From Cydia pomonella (Eukaryota > Arthropoda > Insecta > Lepidoptera > Tortricidae): DNA of 64,000 nucleotides. Shown piece by piece: positions 17,752 to 26,589 of the stretch; position 1 is the first letter of the stretch; the number at the start of each line of letters is the position of its first letter. The notes beneath the pieces are model-generated. The model did no database searches, was not told the DNA's origin, and saw only the letters and a program-made list of their open reading frames with translations. The stretch covers positions 18,173,570-18,237,569 of the forward strand of contig NC_084720.1 in assembly GCF_033807575.1 (NCBI RefSeq), in the 5' to 3' direction. The translations under genes were made by a program, and so were the position numbers.

Positions 17752-20483
17752 GAAAGGGATTCACTACTCTTCAAACTTCTGTCGTTAGGGCTAACCCCCT
17801 AGATGATAAAAATAAACAATATAAATATAGACTTCTTTTAGATCCAGGCTCTCAGCGCTCCTATGTCACATTTCAAACTGCCAAGGAATTGAAGCTTCCC
17901 ATTGAAGAGGAAAGTCATTTAACTATATTTACCTTCGGTGAAGATCCTCCTAAAGAAATACATAGTCCAATAGTTACTTTACAATTGCTGTCAAGGACAA
18001 ATAAGAAGATAGTTATAAAAGCCAACTGCGTTGAACGTATTTCAAGAGGATACATACCCACTGTCAAGTTGAAGGACTTACCGGAGTCATATATACTAGC
18101 GGATGACGGCTCGCTAAGCGGACAGGTGCAGATTCTGGTTGGAAACGAGTATTACTTCAACCTAATTTACGAGAAGAAAATACAATTGGGTAGTAACCTG
18201 TTCCTGGTCGATTCTGCCCTTGGTTGGATCATAAGTGGTAGAACAGAACCACAGCTTAGTGACGAGCCCTATGTAGTGACTTACGCTCAGACTTGTATAG
18301 AAACGAAGCTTCATCAACCTGACCCACCCCTTTGTGATGGAGACATAAAGAGCCTCTGGGAACTAGAATGTGTAGGTATTAGTGATTCACCGAAAGCAAC
18401 TAGAGAAGAAGAAGCAATCAAGTATTTTAATAATACCACTCTAAAATTAAATAATCGTTACACGGTAAGCTGGCCGTGGATAACTTACCCACCGGACCTA
18501 CCCAATAATTATGGAATGGCTTTTGGTCGCTTATCAAGCTTATTGAAGCGTATGGATCAAGGCACGTTGTTATCATACGATGATACGTTTAAACAACAAT
18601 TAGATAAGGGTATAATAGAAGTTGTACTTGCTTCAAGAACGTCAACGGATAACGTAGTTCACTACCTACCCTTCCATGGAGTAAGCCATCGAGGGAAACC
18701 TATGAGAATAGTTTATGATGCTAGCTCCAAGAGCAGCAAAGACACCAAGAGTCTGAACGAATGTTTATACAGAGGACCACTCATGTTAGAAGACCTCACA
18801 GGTTTACTCATAAAATTTAGAACTCATCAGATAGGACTAACCTCAGATATTGAAAAGGCGTTCTTACAGATGGCGTTACACGAAAAGGATCGTGACGTAA
18901 CCAGATTCCTGTGGCTCAAAGATACCTCTAAACCGATATCTCAAGACAACCTATTACACCTTAGGTTTTGTAGAGTTCCATTTGGCGTCATTTCGTCACC
19001 GTTTTTGCTTAATGCAACAATCAAACACCACCTGTCTAGTGCGGAACATCAACAAGTCAGACTAAAAGCAAATGACATATATGTGGACAACTTTGTTTCG
19101 GGTTCCAGCACTACAGATGAAGCGATGGAGCTCTACAGAAATCTAAAAGGATCTTTTCAAGATATTTCAATGTCACTCAGGGATTGGAGCTCAAATTCTC
19201 GAGAATTTATGAAGAAAGTTTCTGATACATGTAAAGAAGATAAAGTAAAGGTACTTGGTTTAGAATGGGACATTAAGAAAGATACTCTTCAGTTGAAACC
19301 TAACTTGCAAGAGGAAGCAGTCACAAAAAGAGGAATACTGAAGACTATTGCATCAATCTATGATCCATGTGGTTATGCCGTGCCCTATACTCTATCATCT
19401 AAACTCTTTCTACAAGGACTTTGGAAGGCTGGAGTGTCGTGGGACTCGCCATTGTCAAGCGAACTAACAGAAGAGTGGAACGTCATCAGACAGAACTTAG
19501 AAGCCATTAGGGAAGTGTCAGTGAACAGATGCTACATGAAGACACCAGTGGGAAAAGGCTACCAACTACACTGTTTCACTGACGCCTCCCTACAGGCTTA
19601 TGCAGCATCAGTCTTTTTAGTCAACGGCTCGGGGAAAAGCTTCATCATTGGTAAATCCCGTTTAATACCAAGTAAAGATCAGGAGAGTCTCAAGATACCC
19701 CGTCTTGAACTATTAGGAGTACTGATTGGCAGTAGATTGATAAAGTTCGTTCTTAAATTCTTCCAGCAGAAGATAGCAAGGCAAGTCTTATGGACCGACA
19801 GCCAGATAGTCATAGAATGGTGTAAATCTGACAAACTATTACCACCTTTCGTTGCCAGGAGGATAGAAGAGATCAGTACAAATAAAGATCTGGAAATCAG
19901 ATACCTTCCAACAGACCTAAATCCAGCAGACGTAGGCACCAGACCCACCTGTTCGAGAGAGGACGGGGAGAAATGGCTGAGTGGTCCACAATTTATAGTA
20001 GAAGATCCGAAGACGTGGCCAACTACATCCGGCAGTGGACCCACCAGTTCTCTCTTGACTGGGGAGGGTCTTGGGATCCAAGAAGATGAAGAACTGATGG
20101 AAATAGATGATCCAGATATACCTAATGTTAACCCGGTGGAAACGGAAGATGGCACAACTGCAAAAGAGATAATAAATCAAGAGAATGGTCAGATGCCAGA
20201 CAATAAGTTTCAAAAATTGAAAGAAATTCAATCAGAGTATTTTCCTCTAGAAGTAGAGGGAAAAGTAACTAGTTTAAGTTTGAATTTAGGCATATTTAAA
20301 GATATAGATGAGTTACTGAGGTGCAAAGGTCGTATGAAACACACAAACTGGTCATTTGACAAACGCTATCCTATACTTATTCCAAAAAATTCAGATTTCA
20401 CCAACGAAATTATAATAAAGACTCATCAAGAAAATAAACATGTTGGAGTGAGTCACACGTTAGACAAGATAAGGGAAACATAA
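17694..20483 (+). CDS. pol: BEL/Pao pol part 1: protease, reverse transcriptase, RNase H
   Basis: Read in -1 relative to gag; the first Met is at 17694, but the frame is entered by frameshift and opens at 17685. The aspartic protease motif LLLDPGSQRSY has its Asp at residue 50 (numbered from 17694). RT motifs: RIVYDASSK, TSDIEKAFLQM (Asp 385), CRVPFGVISSPF and YVDN at 463-466, so the second Asp of the usual YVDD box is Asn, a variant I recall from some BEL/Pao elements. RNase H residues are Asp 630 (FTDAS), Glu 672 (PRLELLG), Asp 702 (WTDSQ) and Asp 746 (NPADVG). The integrase zinc-binding His pair (THQENKHVGVSH) lies just before the TAA at 20481. The frame then continues, after this stop, as the integrase. 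Confidence 0.92.
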   Translation: MPFKFSEGYCNEETVLAVLGKGFTTLQTSVVRANPLDDKNKQYKYRLLLDPGSQRSYVTFQTAKELKLPIEEESHLTIFTFGEDPPKEIHSPIVTLQLLSRTNKKIVIKANCVERISRGYIPTVKLKDLPESYILADDGSLSGQVQILVGNEYYFNLIYEKKIQLGSNLFLVDSALGWIISGRTEPQLSDEPYVVTYAQTCIETKLHQPDPPLCDGDIKSLWELECVGISDSPKATREEEAIKYFNNTTLKLNNRYTVSWPWITYPPDLPNNYGMAFGRLSSLLKRMDQGTLLSYDDTFKQQLDKGIIEVVLASRTSTDNVVHYLPFHGVSHRGKPMRIVYDASSKSSKDTKSLNECLYRGPLMLEDLTGLLIKFRTHQIGLTSDIEKAFLQMALHEKDRDVTRFLWLKDTSKPISQDNLLHLRFCRVPFGVISSPFLLNATIKHHLSSAEHQQVRLKANDIYVDNFVSGSSTTDEAMELYRNLKGSFQDISMSLRDWSSNSREFMKKVSDTCKEDKVKVLGLEWDIKKDTLQLKPNLQEEAVTKRGILKTIASIYDPCGYAVPYTLSSKLFLQGLWKAGVSWDSPLSSELTEEWNVIRQNLEAIREVSVNRCYMKTPVGKGYQLHCFTDASLQAYAASVFLVNGSGKSFIIGKSRLIPSKDQESLKIPRLELLGVLIGSRLIKFVLKFFQQKIARQVLWTDSQIVIEWCKSDKLLPPFVARRIEEISTNKDLEIRYLPTDLNPADVGTRPTCSREDGEKWLSGPQFIVEDPKTWPTTSGSGPTSSLLTGEGLGIQEDEELMEIDDPDIPNVNPVETEDGTTAKEIINQENGQMPDNKFQKLKEIQSEYFPLEVEGKVTSLSLNLGIFKDIDELLRCKGRMKHTNWSFDKRYPILIPKNSDFTNEIIIKTHQENKHVGVSHTLDKIRET
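17700..17706 (+). promoter_or_regulatory. -1 ribosomal frameshift site TTTAAAT
   Basis: In the gag frame the bases read T TTA AAT, which fits the X XXY YYZ slippery rule. The pol frame is open only from 17685 (TAA at 17682-17684) and gag stops at 17751, so this is the natural switch point inside a 67-base overlap. No strong downstream stem or pseudoknot was obvious by eye. Confidence 0.7.
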
Positions 20484-20528
20484 GGAAGAAGCCAAGTTCA
20501 AAGGATCCTGAAGAAATGCCCTGAATGT

Positions 20529-22067
20529 ATGAGACATGACGGAGGGCCATATAGACTACCGGAAACTCCTGCTTTACCGAAAGAGAGAGTCAACTATAGT
20601 TCTCCATTTACATACGTTGGTACCGACTACCTGGGACCACTTCTAGTTAACAATGGGAATGGCAATTGCAAAAGGTGGATTAGCCTTTATACATGTTTGG
20701 CTGTAAGAGCCATTCACCTAGAAGTTGTAAAGGACCTAACAGCGGAAGAAGGTTTATTGGCCTTACGCAGGATGATTTCAGCAAGAGGAGTGCCTATCTT
20801 GATAACCTCTGACAACGCAGCTCACTTTAAGTTACTCTCGGAGATTCTTCAGAATCCATACTGCGTAGATAAAGAAATAAAATGGAAATTTATACCACAG
20901 TTAGCACCATGGCATGGAGGATTCTACGAGAGATTAGTCGGATTGGTTAAGAACTGTATGAAGAAAACTTTACAGAAACATTTATTGAATGACAGCCAGC
21001 TGGTTACAGTGGTTAAAGAAATAGAAGCGGTTCTTAACACAAGACCTTTAACTTACGTGGACTCGGAGCCTGATCATGTATTAAAACCTTCAGACTTTCT
21101 TACCATGGGAAAATGTATCATTATGGAAACGTCAGGAAGGGATCCTACTACGTCACAAGGAACGGTGACTAAAGACAATTTAATTAAAGGTTGGAAGAAA
21201 GCACAGATAATTCTAAGAGAATTTAAAGAGATGTTCGAGAACCGGTATCTCCTAAATTTGAGAGAAAGATATTCCCACCATCCTAAAGAACCTAGGGTAA
21301 TATCCAAGTTGGCTCCAAAGATAGGTCAAATCGTGCAGATCAAAGGTGACACGAAGAACAGAGTCAATTGGAAAGTTGGGAAAATAGTATCTTTAAGAAA
21401 AGGCGCCGACGGTTTATGTAGGGTTGCCACGGTACGAGTAGGAGATACAGAGTATACAAGATCTATCGCGCATCTCTACCCGTTAGAGATCGAAGATGGA
21501 GAAGAACAGTGTAAACAAACATCATCTTACGACGAAAGCGCAGAAGAACCTCTGCAACTTCCTAATCTACCCCGTTCGTCACGCAGAGATGACATGACGG
21601 TGGATTCCGTCAACGATGTTGCCGAATCCGAGTCTCTTTCTGAGCAAAGATGCACGCAAGCAGTCAGAGATAAGCCAGAAGAAGAAGTACAACCTTATGC
21701 CTCGCCAGTAGAGGGAAGGAGTTCCTCTCAACGAATCCTAGAGCCTATGTATAGTGAATCAAACGAGCCTAAGCCTAAGAAGTCTATGTCCGAACCAGAA
21801 CCGGTCGCGGTCGTCGACCTTGAATCTTACGAGCACACTAAGCCAGAATCACACAACCTGGAGGAGGTTACGCGAGGCAACGAGTCAAGACCTAAGAGAG
21901 CCGCAGCTCTTCGAGCCCTTGAGAAGATCAAAGAATGGACCAGCAATCTAGTCGCCCTATTCCTGCCTGTGTTGGGGAGTGTCGCGACGGACGCGAAAAT
22001 CCGATGCCACAATACTAATTCACCTGCGGCAACACCGAACAGCGCCCTCTATGTGGAACTGTGGTAA
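20529..22067 (+). CDS. pol: BEL/Pao pol part 2: integrase core, DUF5641 and C-terminal tail
   Basis: Same frame as part 1, resuming after the TAA at 20481-20483. Codons between that stop and this Met already encode the CPEC pair of the zinc-binding motif. Integrase catalytic residues: Asp 33 (VGTDYLG), Asp 95 (TSDNAAHF) and Glu 134 (GGFYERLV), with 38 residues between the last two. DUF5641 follows at about residues 215-318 (WKKAQ...LRERYSHHP, GDTEYTRSIAHLYPLE). A Ser/Glu/Pro-rich linker and the tail RPKRAAALRALEKIKEW plus a short hydrophobic run (NLVALFLPVLGSVA) end the protein. The stop splits the zinc-binding domain and several residues expected there are missing, pointing to a short in-frame deletion. 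As it stands, integrase would need readthrough or is lost. Confidence 0.9.
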   Translation: MRHDGGPYRLPETPALPKERVNYSSPFTYVGTDYLGPLLVNNGNGNCKRWISLYTCLAVRAIHLEVVKDLTAEEGLLALRRMISARGVPILITSDNAAHFKLLSEILQNPYCVDKEIKWKFIPQLAPWHGGFYERLVGLVKNCMKKTLQKHLLNDSQLVTVVKEIEAVLNTRPLTYVDSEPDHVLKPSDFLTMGKCIIMETSGRDPTTSQGTVTKDNLIKGWKKAQIILREFKEMFENRYLLNLRERYSHHPKEPRVISKLAPKIGQIVQIKGDTKNRVNWKVGKIVSLRKGADGLCRVATVRVGDTEYTRSIAHLYPLEIEDGEEQCKQTSSYDESAEEPLQLPNLPRSSRRDDMTVDSVNDVAESESLSEQRCTQAVRDKPEEEVQPYASPVEGRSSSQRILEPMYSESNEPKPKKSMSEPEPVAVVDLESYEHTKPESHNLEEVTRGNESRPKRAAALRALEKIKEWTSNLVALFLPVLGSVATDAKIRCHNTNSPAATPNSALYVELW

Positions 22068-22176
22068 GTTAACCAACGTAGTAAGTTGGTGAAGCTAGAT
22101 TCAGTATGGCGCGAAACGCGCTAGTTCTATAAAATGTGATATAAAGTGAGGAAGTCTACAGCTGTCCGGAATCTGT
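22068..22176 (+). other. Short spacer after pol
   Basis: From the pol stop to the first hairpin. It contains AACCAACGTAGTAAGTTGGT, a weak hairpin, and GGCGCGAAACGCGC. No clear polypurine tract was found. Confidence 0.4.
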
Positions 22177-22570
22177 GCGGCTTCGGCCGCAGATCCTCCT
22201 ATATCAATGTGTAAGAGAATGGCAGGTTTAGCTGCTAGATGCTCCCCGTAAGCAACTACTACAGAGAAAGTACTATATAGCGGCTACTATAGAGAAAGGC
22301 GTTAGGAGTTCTGTGGCTTCGGCTGCTAGGTTCTCCTTTATCCCCGTGTAGGAGTAAGGTGGCTCCGGCCGCTAGTTACTCCTTTATCAGCACGCAAGGG
22401 GCAGCTTCGGCTGTGGTACGCCCCCTTGAAACCAGAGAAAGGCGTTAGGAGTTCTGTGGCTTCGGCTGCTAGGTTCTCCTTTATCCCCGTGTAGGAGTAA
22501 GGTGGCTTCGGCCGCTAGTTACTCCTTTATCAGCACGCAAGGGGCAGCTTCGGCTGCGGTACGCCCCCTT
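22177..22570 (+). repeat. Array of seven C(UNCG)G tetraloop hairpins
   Basis: Stems capped by TTCG (one TCCG) at 22177-22190 (GCGGC TTCG GCCGC), 22304-22337, 22350-22383, 22396-22427, 22447-22480, 22493-22526 and 22539-22570. Outer stems such as AGGAGTAA/TTACTCCT and AAGGGG/CCCCTT extend the inner ones. The stems keep pairing while bases change: CAGC/GCTG in one, GTGGC/GCCGC in another. As RNA these would be exceptionally stable. The place, directly after pol, suggests an element-encoded 3' UTR or LTR structure. Confidence 0.8.
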
Positions 22571-22572
22571 GA
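22291..22572. repeat. 143-bp tandem duplication containing three hairpins each
   Basis: AGAGAAAGGCGTTAGGAGTT starts at 22291 and again at 22434, an exact 143-bp period. The copies are nearly identical, so the duplication is recent compared with the hairpins themselves. Confidence 0.9.
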
Positions 22573-23637
22573 CTATACAGCTACTTAGGTAGTTGGCATT
22601 ATGTAACCTACATCCGGCCGGGTAAGATGGGGCTCACTAGTAAGATATATAGATTTATGTGTGGGGGTTAATGGTTTGGAGAATACCATGTTCATAGAGC
22701 AATTTTACCCACAGATCTCGGGTGTCCTACATTCAGCCGCCTTAAGATAAGCGAAGCAGATTAAGGCTCCTCTGGCCCAGGAGTTGAGGTGCAGAGAGAG
22801 TGAGGATGAGGAGTCCCTTATGGGATATGAAGGTATGTATGCGATGCATTCTATACCCCAATAGATTCCCCCCTAATATAACACATATATAAGTTGCCGC
22901 CTTTCCCCTCTTTACGGTCTCATTTATATACCGTAGGCGGCTAGGGGAGAGGCGGCCACAATTGCAGTTCAGCTTTAAAAATATAACAATATTGGCTGTT
23001 TTGGACGAGCATTTGGCCGAATAGAATTGGCAATATACGAGCCAGTTCCTGTCCACCGCGCCGTCCACACCGCGCAAGCATTCTGTGCGAAACATTCATT
23101 TTTATTGCCGGCATTGTTCGGATAATTTAAAGTTTGACCGCGCCGTTGGCCAAACTTTTAGTTTACTTTATTACCAACTGGAAAATGTCTAGTCGGTGTG
23201 AAATTTTAGAATTTTAGAAATCTGCGGTAAAGGAAAGAAAAGAAGAAAAGTATATTTGACCAAGCGAAGCGTCTCAGTTTCAGCTAAAGGTATTTTTTGA
23301 ATTAGTGCCATCGTCTCTATTAACTGCTTTAATTAAACAATATCAACAAATGTTTGAAAAACAGTAAAACACAAAACGGTAACATTAATTGTTCGAACAT
23401 TTCTAAGTATTGAAAAAAAAAACGAACAGTCACTATATTTTAGCTCCTCAGAATTTACTGTCAATCAATCAGTTTATTTTGCAATAAAAAGTGTTGGTTT
23501 ACCAGGTGTTATGACAATATTCTCTTGTACTATCCTTAATTAGCCATAATCTATATAGCATGCAAAATATTCACAATTATTTACATATGTACAAATAATG
23601 AATTGAAACTTAACTAAAAAAAATAACTAAATTATTC
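22573..23637. other. Region 3' of the BEL/Pao element, boundaries unknown
   Basis: Less AT-rich up to about 23200. A hairpin GCCGCCTTTCCCCT / AGGGGAGAGGCGGC (22892-22905 and 22943-22956) and a TATA-like CACATATATAAG (about 22880) could be parts of a long terminal repeat. The minus-strand open frame at 22742-23095 has no recognisable protein character. From 23220 on it is plain AT-rich DNA. Confidence 0.35.
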
Positions 23638-23645
23638 GTCTTACA

Positions 23646-23994
23646 CAAGGCTCGGAAACCGGTTAAATTTCCAAACCGTTATCATGTACTTGGCGCAAAA
23701 CCTTTTTATTTCGGTTTCGCTCGAAAAACCGTTATTTTTAAACCGATTTTTATGAGAACAGTTCTTGTCAAATGAACCGGTTTAGAACAATAAAAACCGG
23801 GTTTTTCCTATGTCAGTGTCTATAGTTACGTGGCACACCACCAGGTCGACCAGCCGTTGTGTCACTCGTCAAATAAACCGGTTTTTTTAGGTTGCAATAA
23901 AGTTCTTAAAACGTTCGCGTTCTTATAAAAGTTCGGAGGAGAACCAAAATAAACCGGTATTTACCGGTATTTAAAAAACCGGTTCCGAGCCTTG
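23646..23994. mobile_element. hAT-type MITE with perfect 8-bp target duplication
   Basis: Ends CAAGGCTCGGAAACCGGTT and AACCGGTTCCGAGCCTTG are inverted. GTCTTACA stands exactly on both sides (23638-23645 and 23995-24002). The interior is full of AACCGG and CCGGTTT motifs. A diverged, inverted copy lies at 49500-49775. Confidence 0.9.
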
Positions 23995-24002
23995 GTCTTA
24001 CA

Positions 24003-24325
24003 TTATATTATAATATGCATTAATTGTTTAAAAAATCATTTAGTTTATAAAACCTATGCTCTAGCCACTCCCGTATTTTTTTAATAAATTGACAATCAGG
24101 CAAATCTTTGAGCTGTTGTGGTATTTTATTGTAAATGTTTACACACATCACGGTACAATTCTTTCTAAATCCACTTTGTTGTTTGTCAACCACAAGCCGA
24201 TTACTATTTCTTGTGTTCCGTGGATATAAATCTCTAGCTGTTTAAACAGTGATCCGTGCTTTCTTACAAATTTAGACACTTCTTCAATATATAAACATGG
24301 AAGAGGTAGTGTATCCAATTTAAAA
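24003..24325. other. No gene seen
   Basis: AT-rich. On the minus strand, scraps resembling LINE ORF2 ends (ATTCTTTCTAAATCCACTTTG, TTTACAATAAAATACCACAAC) suggest an old LINE, but no frame is long enough to prove it. Confidence 0.3.
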
Positions 24326-25097
24326 AAAAAGCGGCCAAGTGCGAGTCGGACTCACGCATGAAGGGTTCCGTACCACTTATGACGTATTAAAAAAAATCTA
24401 CTTACTAGATCTCGTTCAACATTTTACCACTTAGGACACACATTTTACCATTTTGGAAGTGTCTCTCGCGCAAACTATTCATTTTAGAAAAAAATGGTAT
24501 TAGAAACCTCAATATCATTTTTGAAGAGCTATCCGTAGATAACCCACACGTATGGGTTTGATGAAAAAAAAAAATATTTTTTATTTTATGACTTATTAAA
24601 AAAACTACTTACTAGATCTCGTTCGAACCAATTTTCGGTGGAAGTTTGCATGGCAATGTATATCATATATTTTTTTTTAGATTTTTCATTCTGTTATTTT
24701 AGAAGTTACGGGGGGGGGGGGGGGGGGAACACACTTTTTACCACTTTGGAAGTGTCTCTCGCGCAAACTATTCAGTTTAGAAAAAAATGATATTAGAAAC
24801 CTCAATATCATTTTTAAAGACCTATCCATAGATACCCCACACGTATGGGTTTGAAGAAAAAAGATTTTTTGAGTTTCAGTTCTAAGTATGGGGAACCCCC
24901 AAAATTTATTGTTTTTTTTTCTATTTTTGTGTAAACATCATAATGCGGTTCATAGGATACATCTACTTACCAAGTTTGAACAGTATAGCTTTTATAGTTT
25001 CGGAAAAAAGTGGCTGTGACAGAATCGGACAGACAGACGGACATGACGAATCTATAAGGGTTCCGTTTTTTGCCATTTGGCTACGGAACCCTAAAAA
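24326..25097 (-). mobile_element. GGTTCCG dispersed repeat, long form, partly duplicated
   Basis: Reverse orientation: GCGGCCAAGTGCGAGTCGGA at the left, AAGGGTTCCG...CTACGGAACCCTAAAAAC at the right. An internal block (CCACTTTGGAAGTGTCTCTC.. to CACACGTATGGGTTTGA) is present twice, at about 24425-24560 and 24745-24856, with the CTACTTACTAGATCTCGTTC motif also duplicated. A run of 18 G lies at 24710-24727. Confidence 0.8.
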
Positions 25098-25169
25098 CAA
25101 AGGTTTGCATGGTTCTAAAGGGTTAACTCCACACATAGCACGAATACATTTTTTTTGAGCAACAAATGC

Positions 25170-25605
25170 TCTCTGTATTTACCACCATTTCCCCAAATAA
25201 TCAAGCCATGTCTTTTCGGAACAGTAAAATTTACTGTTTTGTTCGATTGGGTCATATGGAACTGTTTACAGCATTAAATGTTAATGCAATTTCATCTGTG
25301 AAATACATAATATTAATACTAGAAATAAGCATAATCTCGCAGTGCCCTTCACTAGGCTCCATAAAATTAAAACTGAATTGTCTGTTAGTAAATTTAAAAC
25401 TAATGTAAAACGTAAGCTTATCTCTAAAGCCTATTATAGCACACAAGACTACATGAATGATGATTGATGAAACACCGTGGGATTAAGTGTGATTGTAAAT
25501 AATGAATTATTTATTGTTATGTTAATAATGATGAAATTGATAATTCAATGTATGTATAAACCGTATTTTTTGACATTTAGATTTTATTCTAGAAAGTTTA
25601 AGTAA
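25170..25605 (+). pseudogene. LINE 3' end with degenerate ORF2 C-terminus
   Basis: One frame ending at TGA (25460) reads SVSKFKTNVKRKLISKAYYS + TQDYMNDD, a C-terminal pattern of non-LTR retrotransposons. Earlier codons are in other frames, so there are frameshifts. The 3' UTR (GTGGGATTAAGTGTGATTGTAAA..., TTTTTTGACATTTAGATTTT) is matched by the inverted copy at 28826-29215. Confidence 0.6.
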
Positions 25606-25655
25606 ACCTCACGTAGGTTTTATTCTAGAAAGTTTAAGTAAACCTACGTGCGTAC
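25606..25655. repeat. Short tandem duplication
   Basis: TTTTATTCTAGAAAGTTTAA + GTAAACCT occurs at about 25583 and again at 25619, followed by a CGTACGTACGT patch. Confidence 0.7.
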
Positions 25656-25953
25656 GTACGTAAACGTACATATCTATATTGTAAGATCAAGCTATCGCTA
25701 CATTTTTATGACCCTTGCTACATAGTTTTATACTAAAAAGAACTTTTCTTAAAGAATTCACCTCACAACGAGCTTCCACCGACTTCAATTTCCCAACTAC
25801 TGCGAAACATCATGCTTAAGTTATGATAAAAAAATCCATCAAATTACAAAGTCGAACAACGGAAAATCTGGTAGTATGTTATCAATTTCAGGGAAAGTTT
25901 GCTCGGACGTACCAGTTCATGCTAATAACTTTAGCCAGGACTTAGAAAAATGG

Positions 25954-26098
25954 CTTATAATACTAGAATATTCGTGTTACATAGGCCTTTCTATGAACAG
26001 AGTGGAGAAGCCCCGTCTTAATAGAAAAAGGGCGTATAATACTAGTAAATTAGTGTTACATATGCCTTTCTCTGCATGAAGTGGAGCTCCATCTTTAC
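25954..26098. repeat. 78-bp direct repeat
   Basis: TATAATACTAGAATATTCGT...GTTACATAGGCCTTTCT...AGTGGAGAAGCCCC is repeated as TATAATACTAGTAAATTAGT...GTTACATATGCCTTTCT...AGTGGAGCTCC. It explains the open frame across it. Confidence 0.7.
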
Positions 26099-26256
26099 CC
26101 CGCTTAAGTAAAACAAAGTGCATTTGACTTCGCTCCGAGTTGGCGAGTTAAAAAGGGTGCGGTTAATTATAAGAATTTGGAATATTGATTGGAATTTTCT
26201 GGTGTTTGCATGAGCTTTTAAGATTTTAAGTTGAAAAGAGCATTGGATAGCTGTTT

Positions 26257-26589
26257 TTAGGGTTTCGTACCCAAAGGGTCAAACGGGATCCTATTACTGA
26301 GACTCTGCTGTCCGTCCGTCTGTCCGCCTGTCACCAGGCTGAATCTCATGAATTGTGATAGTAAGCCAGTTGTAATTTCTATAGATTATGTATTTCTGAT
26401 GCCGCTATAACAACAAATACTAAAAACAGAATAAAATAAATATTTCTTTCCAATCTCGAGGTTCTCATCCAATCACCGAAGTTAAGAAACGTCGGGCGGG
26501 GTCAGTACTTGGATGGGTGACCGTTTTTATAGATTATCGTACGGAACCCTTCCTGTGCGAATCCGACTCGCACTTGGCCGATTTTTTAA
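26257..26589 (+). mobile_element. GGTTCCG repeat carrying a 5S rRNA fragment
   Basis: Start GGGTTTCGTACCCAAAGGGT, end TACGGAACCCTTCCTGTGCG, AATCCGACTCGCACTTGGCC. Where other copies go straight from AACAAATACTAAAAA to the TACGGAACCC end, this copy has about 110 extra bases (26430-26540) that include a 5S rRNA-like segment. Confidence 0.8.
26460..26523 (+). pseudogene. 5S rRNA-derived fragment
   Basis: GGTTCTCATCCAATCACCGA, AGTTAAGAAACGTCGGGCGG, CTTGGATGGGTGACCG match the middle of animal 5S rRNA (about 64 nt), including the box A and box C regions of the internal promoter, with a few changes. Both ends of 5S are missing. A run of T follows directly. It lies inside a GGTTCCG element, so it is a retroposed or 5S-SINE-type piece, not a working gene. 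Confidence 0.85.

Larger units (their letters stand above)
16384..22573 (+). mobile_element. BEL/Pao retroelement, coding part and 3' hairpin region
   Basis: The order gag (DUF1759, three zinc knuckles), aspartic protease, reverse transcriptase, RNase H, integrase and DUF5641 is that of the BEL/Pao class. Gag and pol overlap by a -1 frame. One in-frame stop separates RNase H from integrase. Direct long terminal repeats were looked for by eye on both sides and not found, so the limits given are the coding start and the end of the hairpin array, not the true ends. Confidence 0.9.

Noticed and set aside
19679..20231. Minus-strand frames opposite RNase H
   Set aside because: Shadows of the pol gene.
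22742..23095. 117-codon minus-strand frame as an envelope-like or host gene
   Set aside because: No signal peptide, membrane segment or family motif; it overlaps structured GC-richer DNA after the BEL/Pao element.
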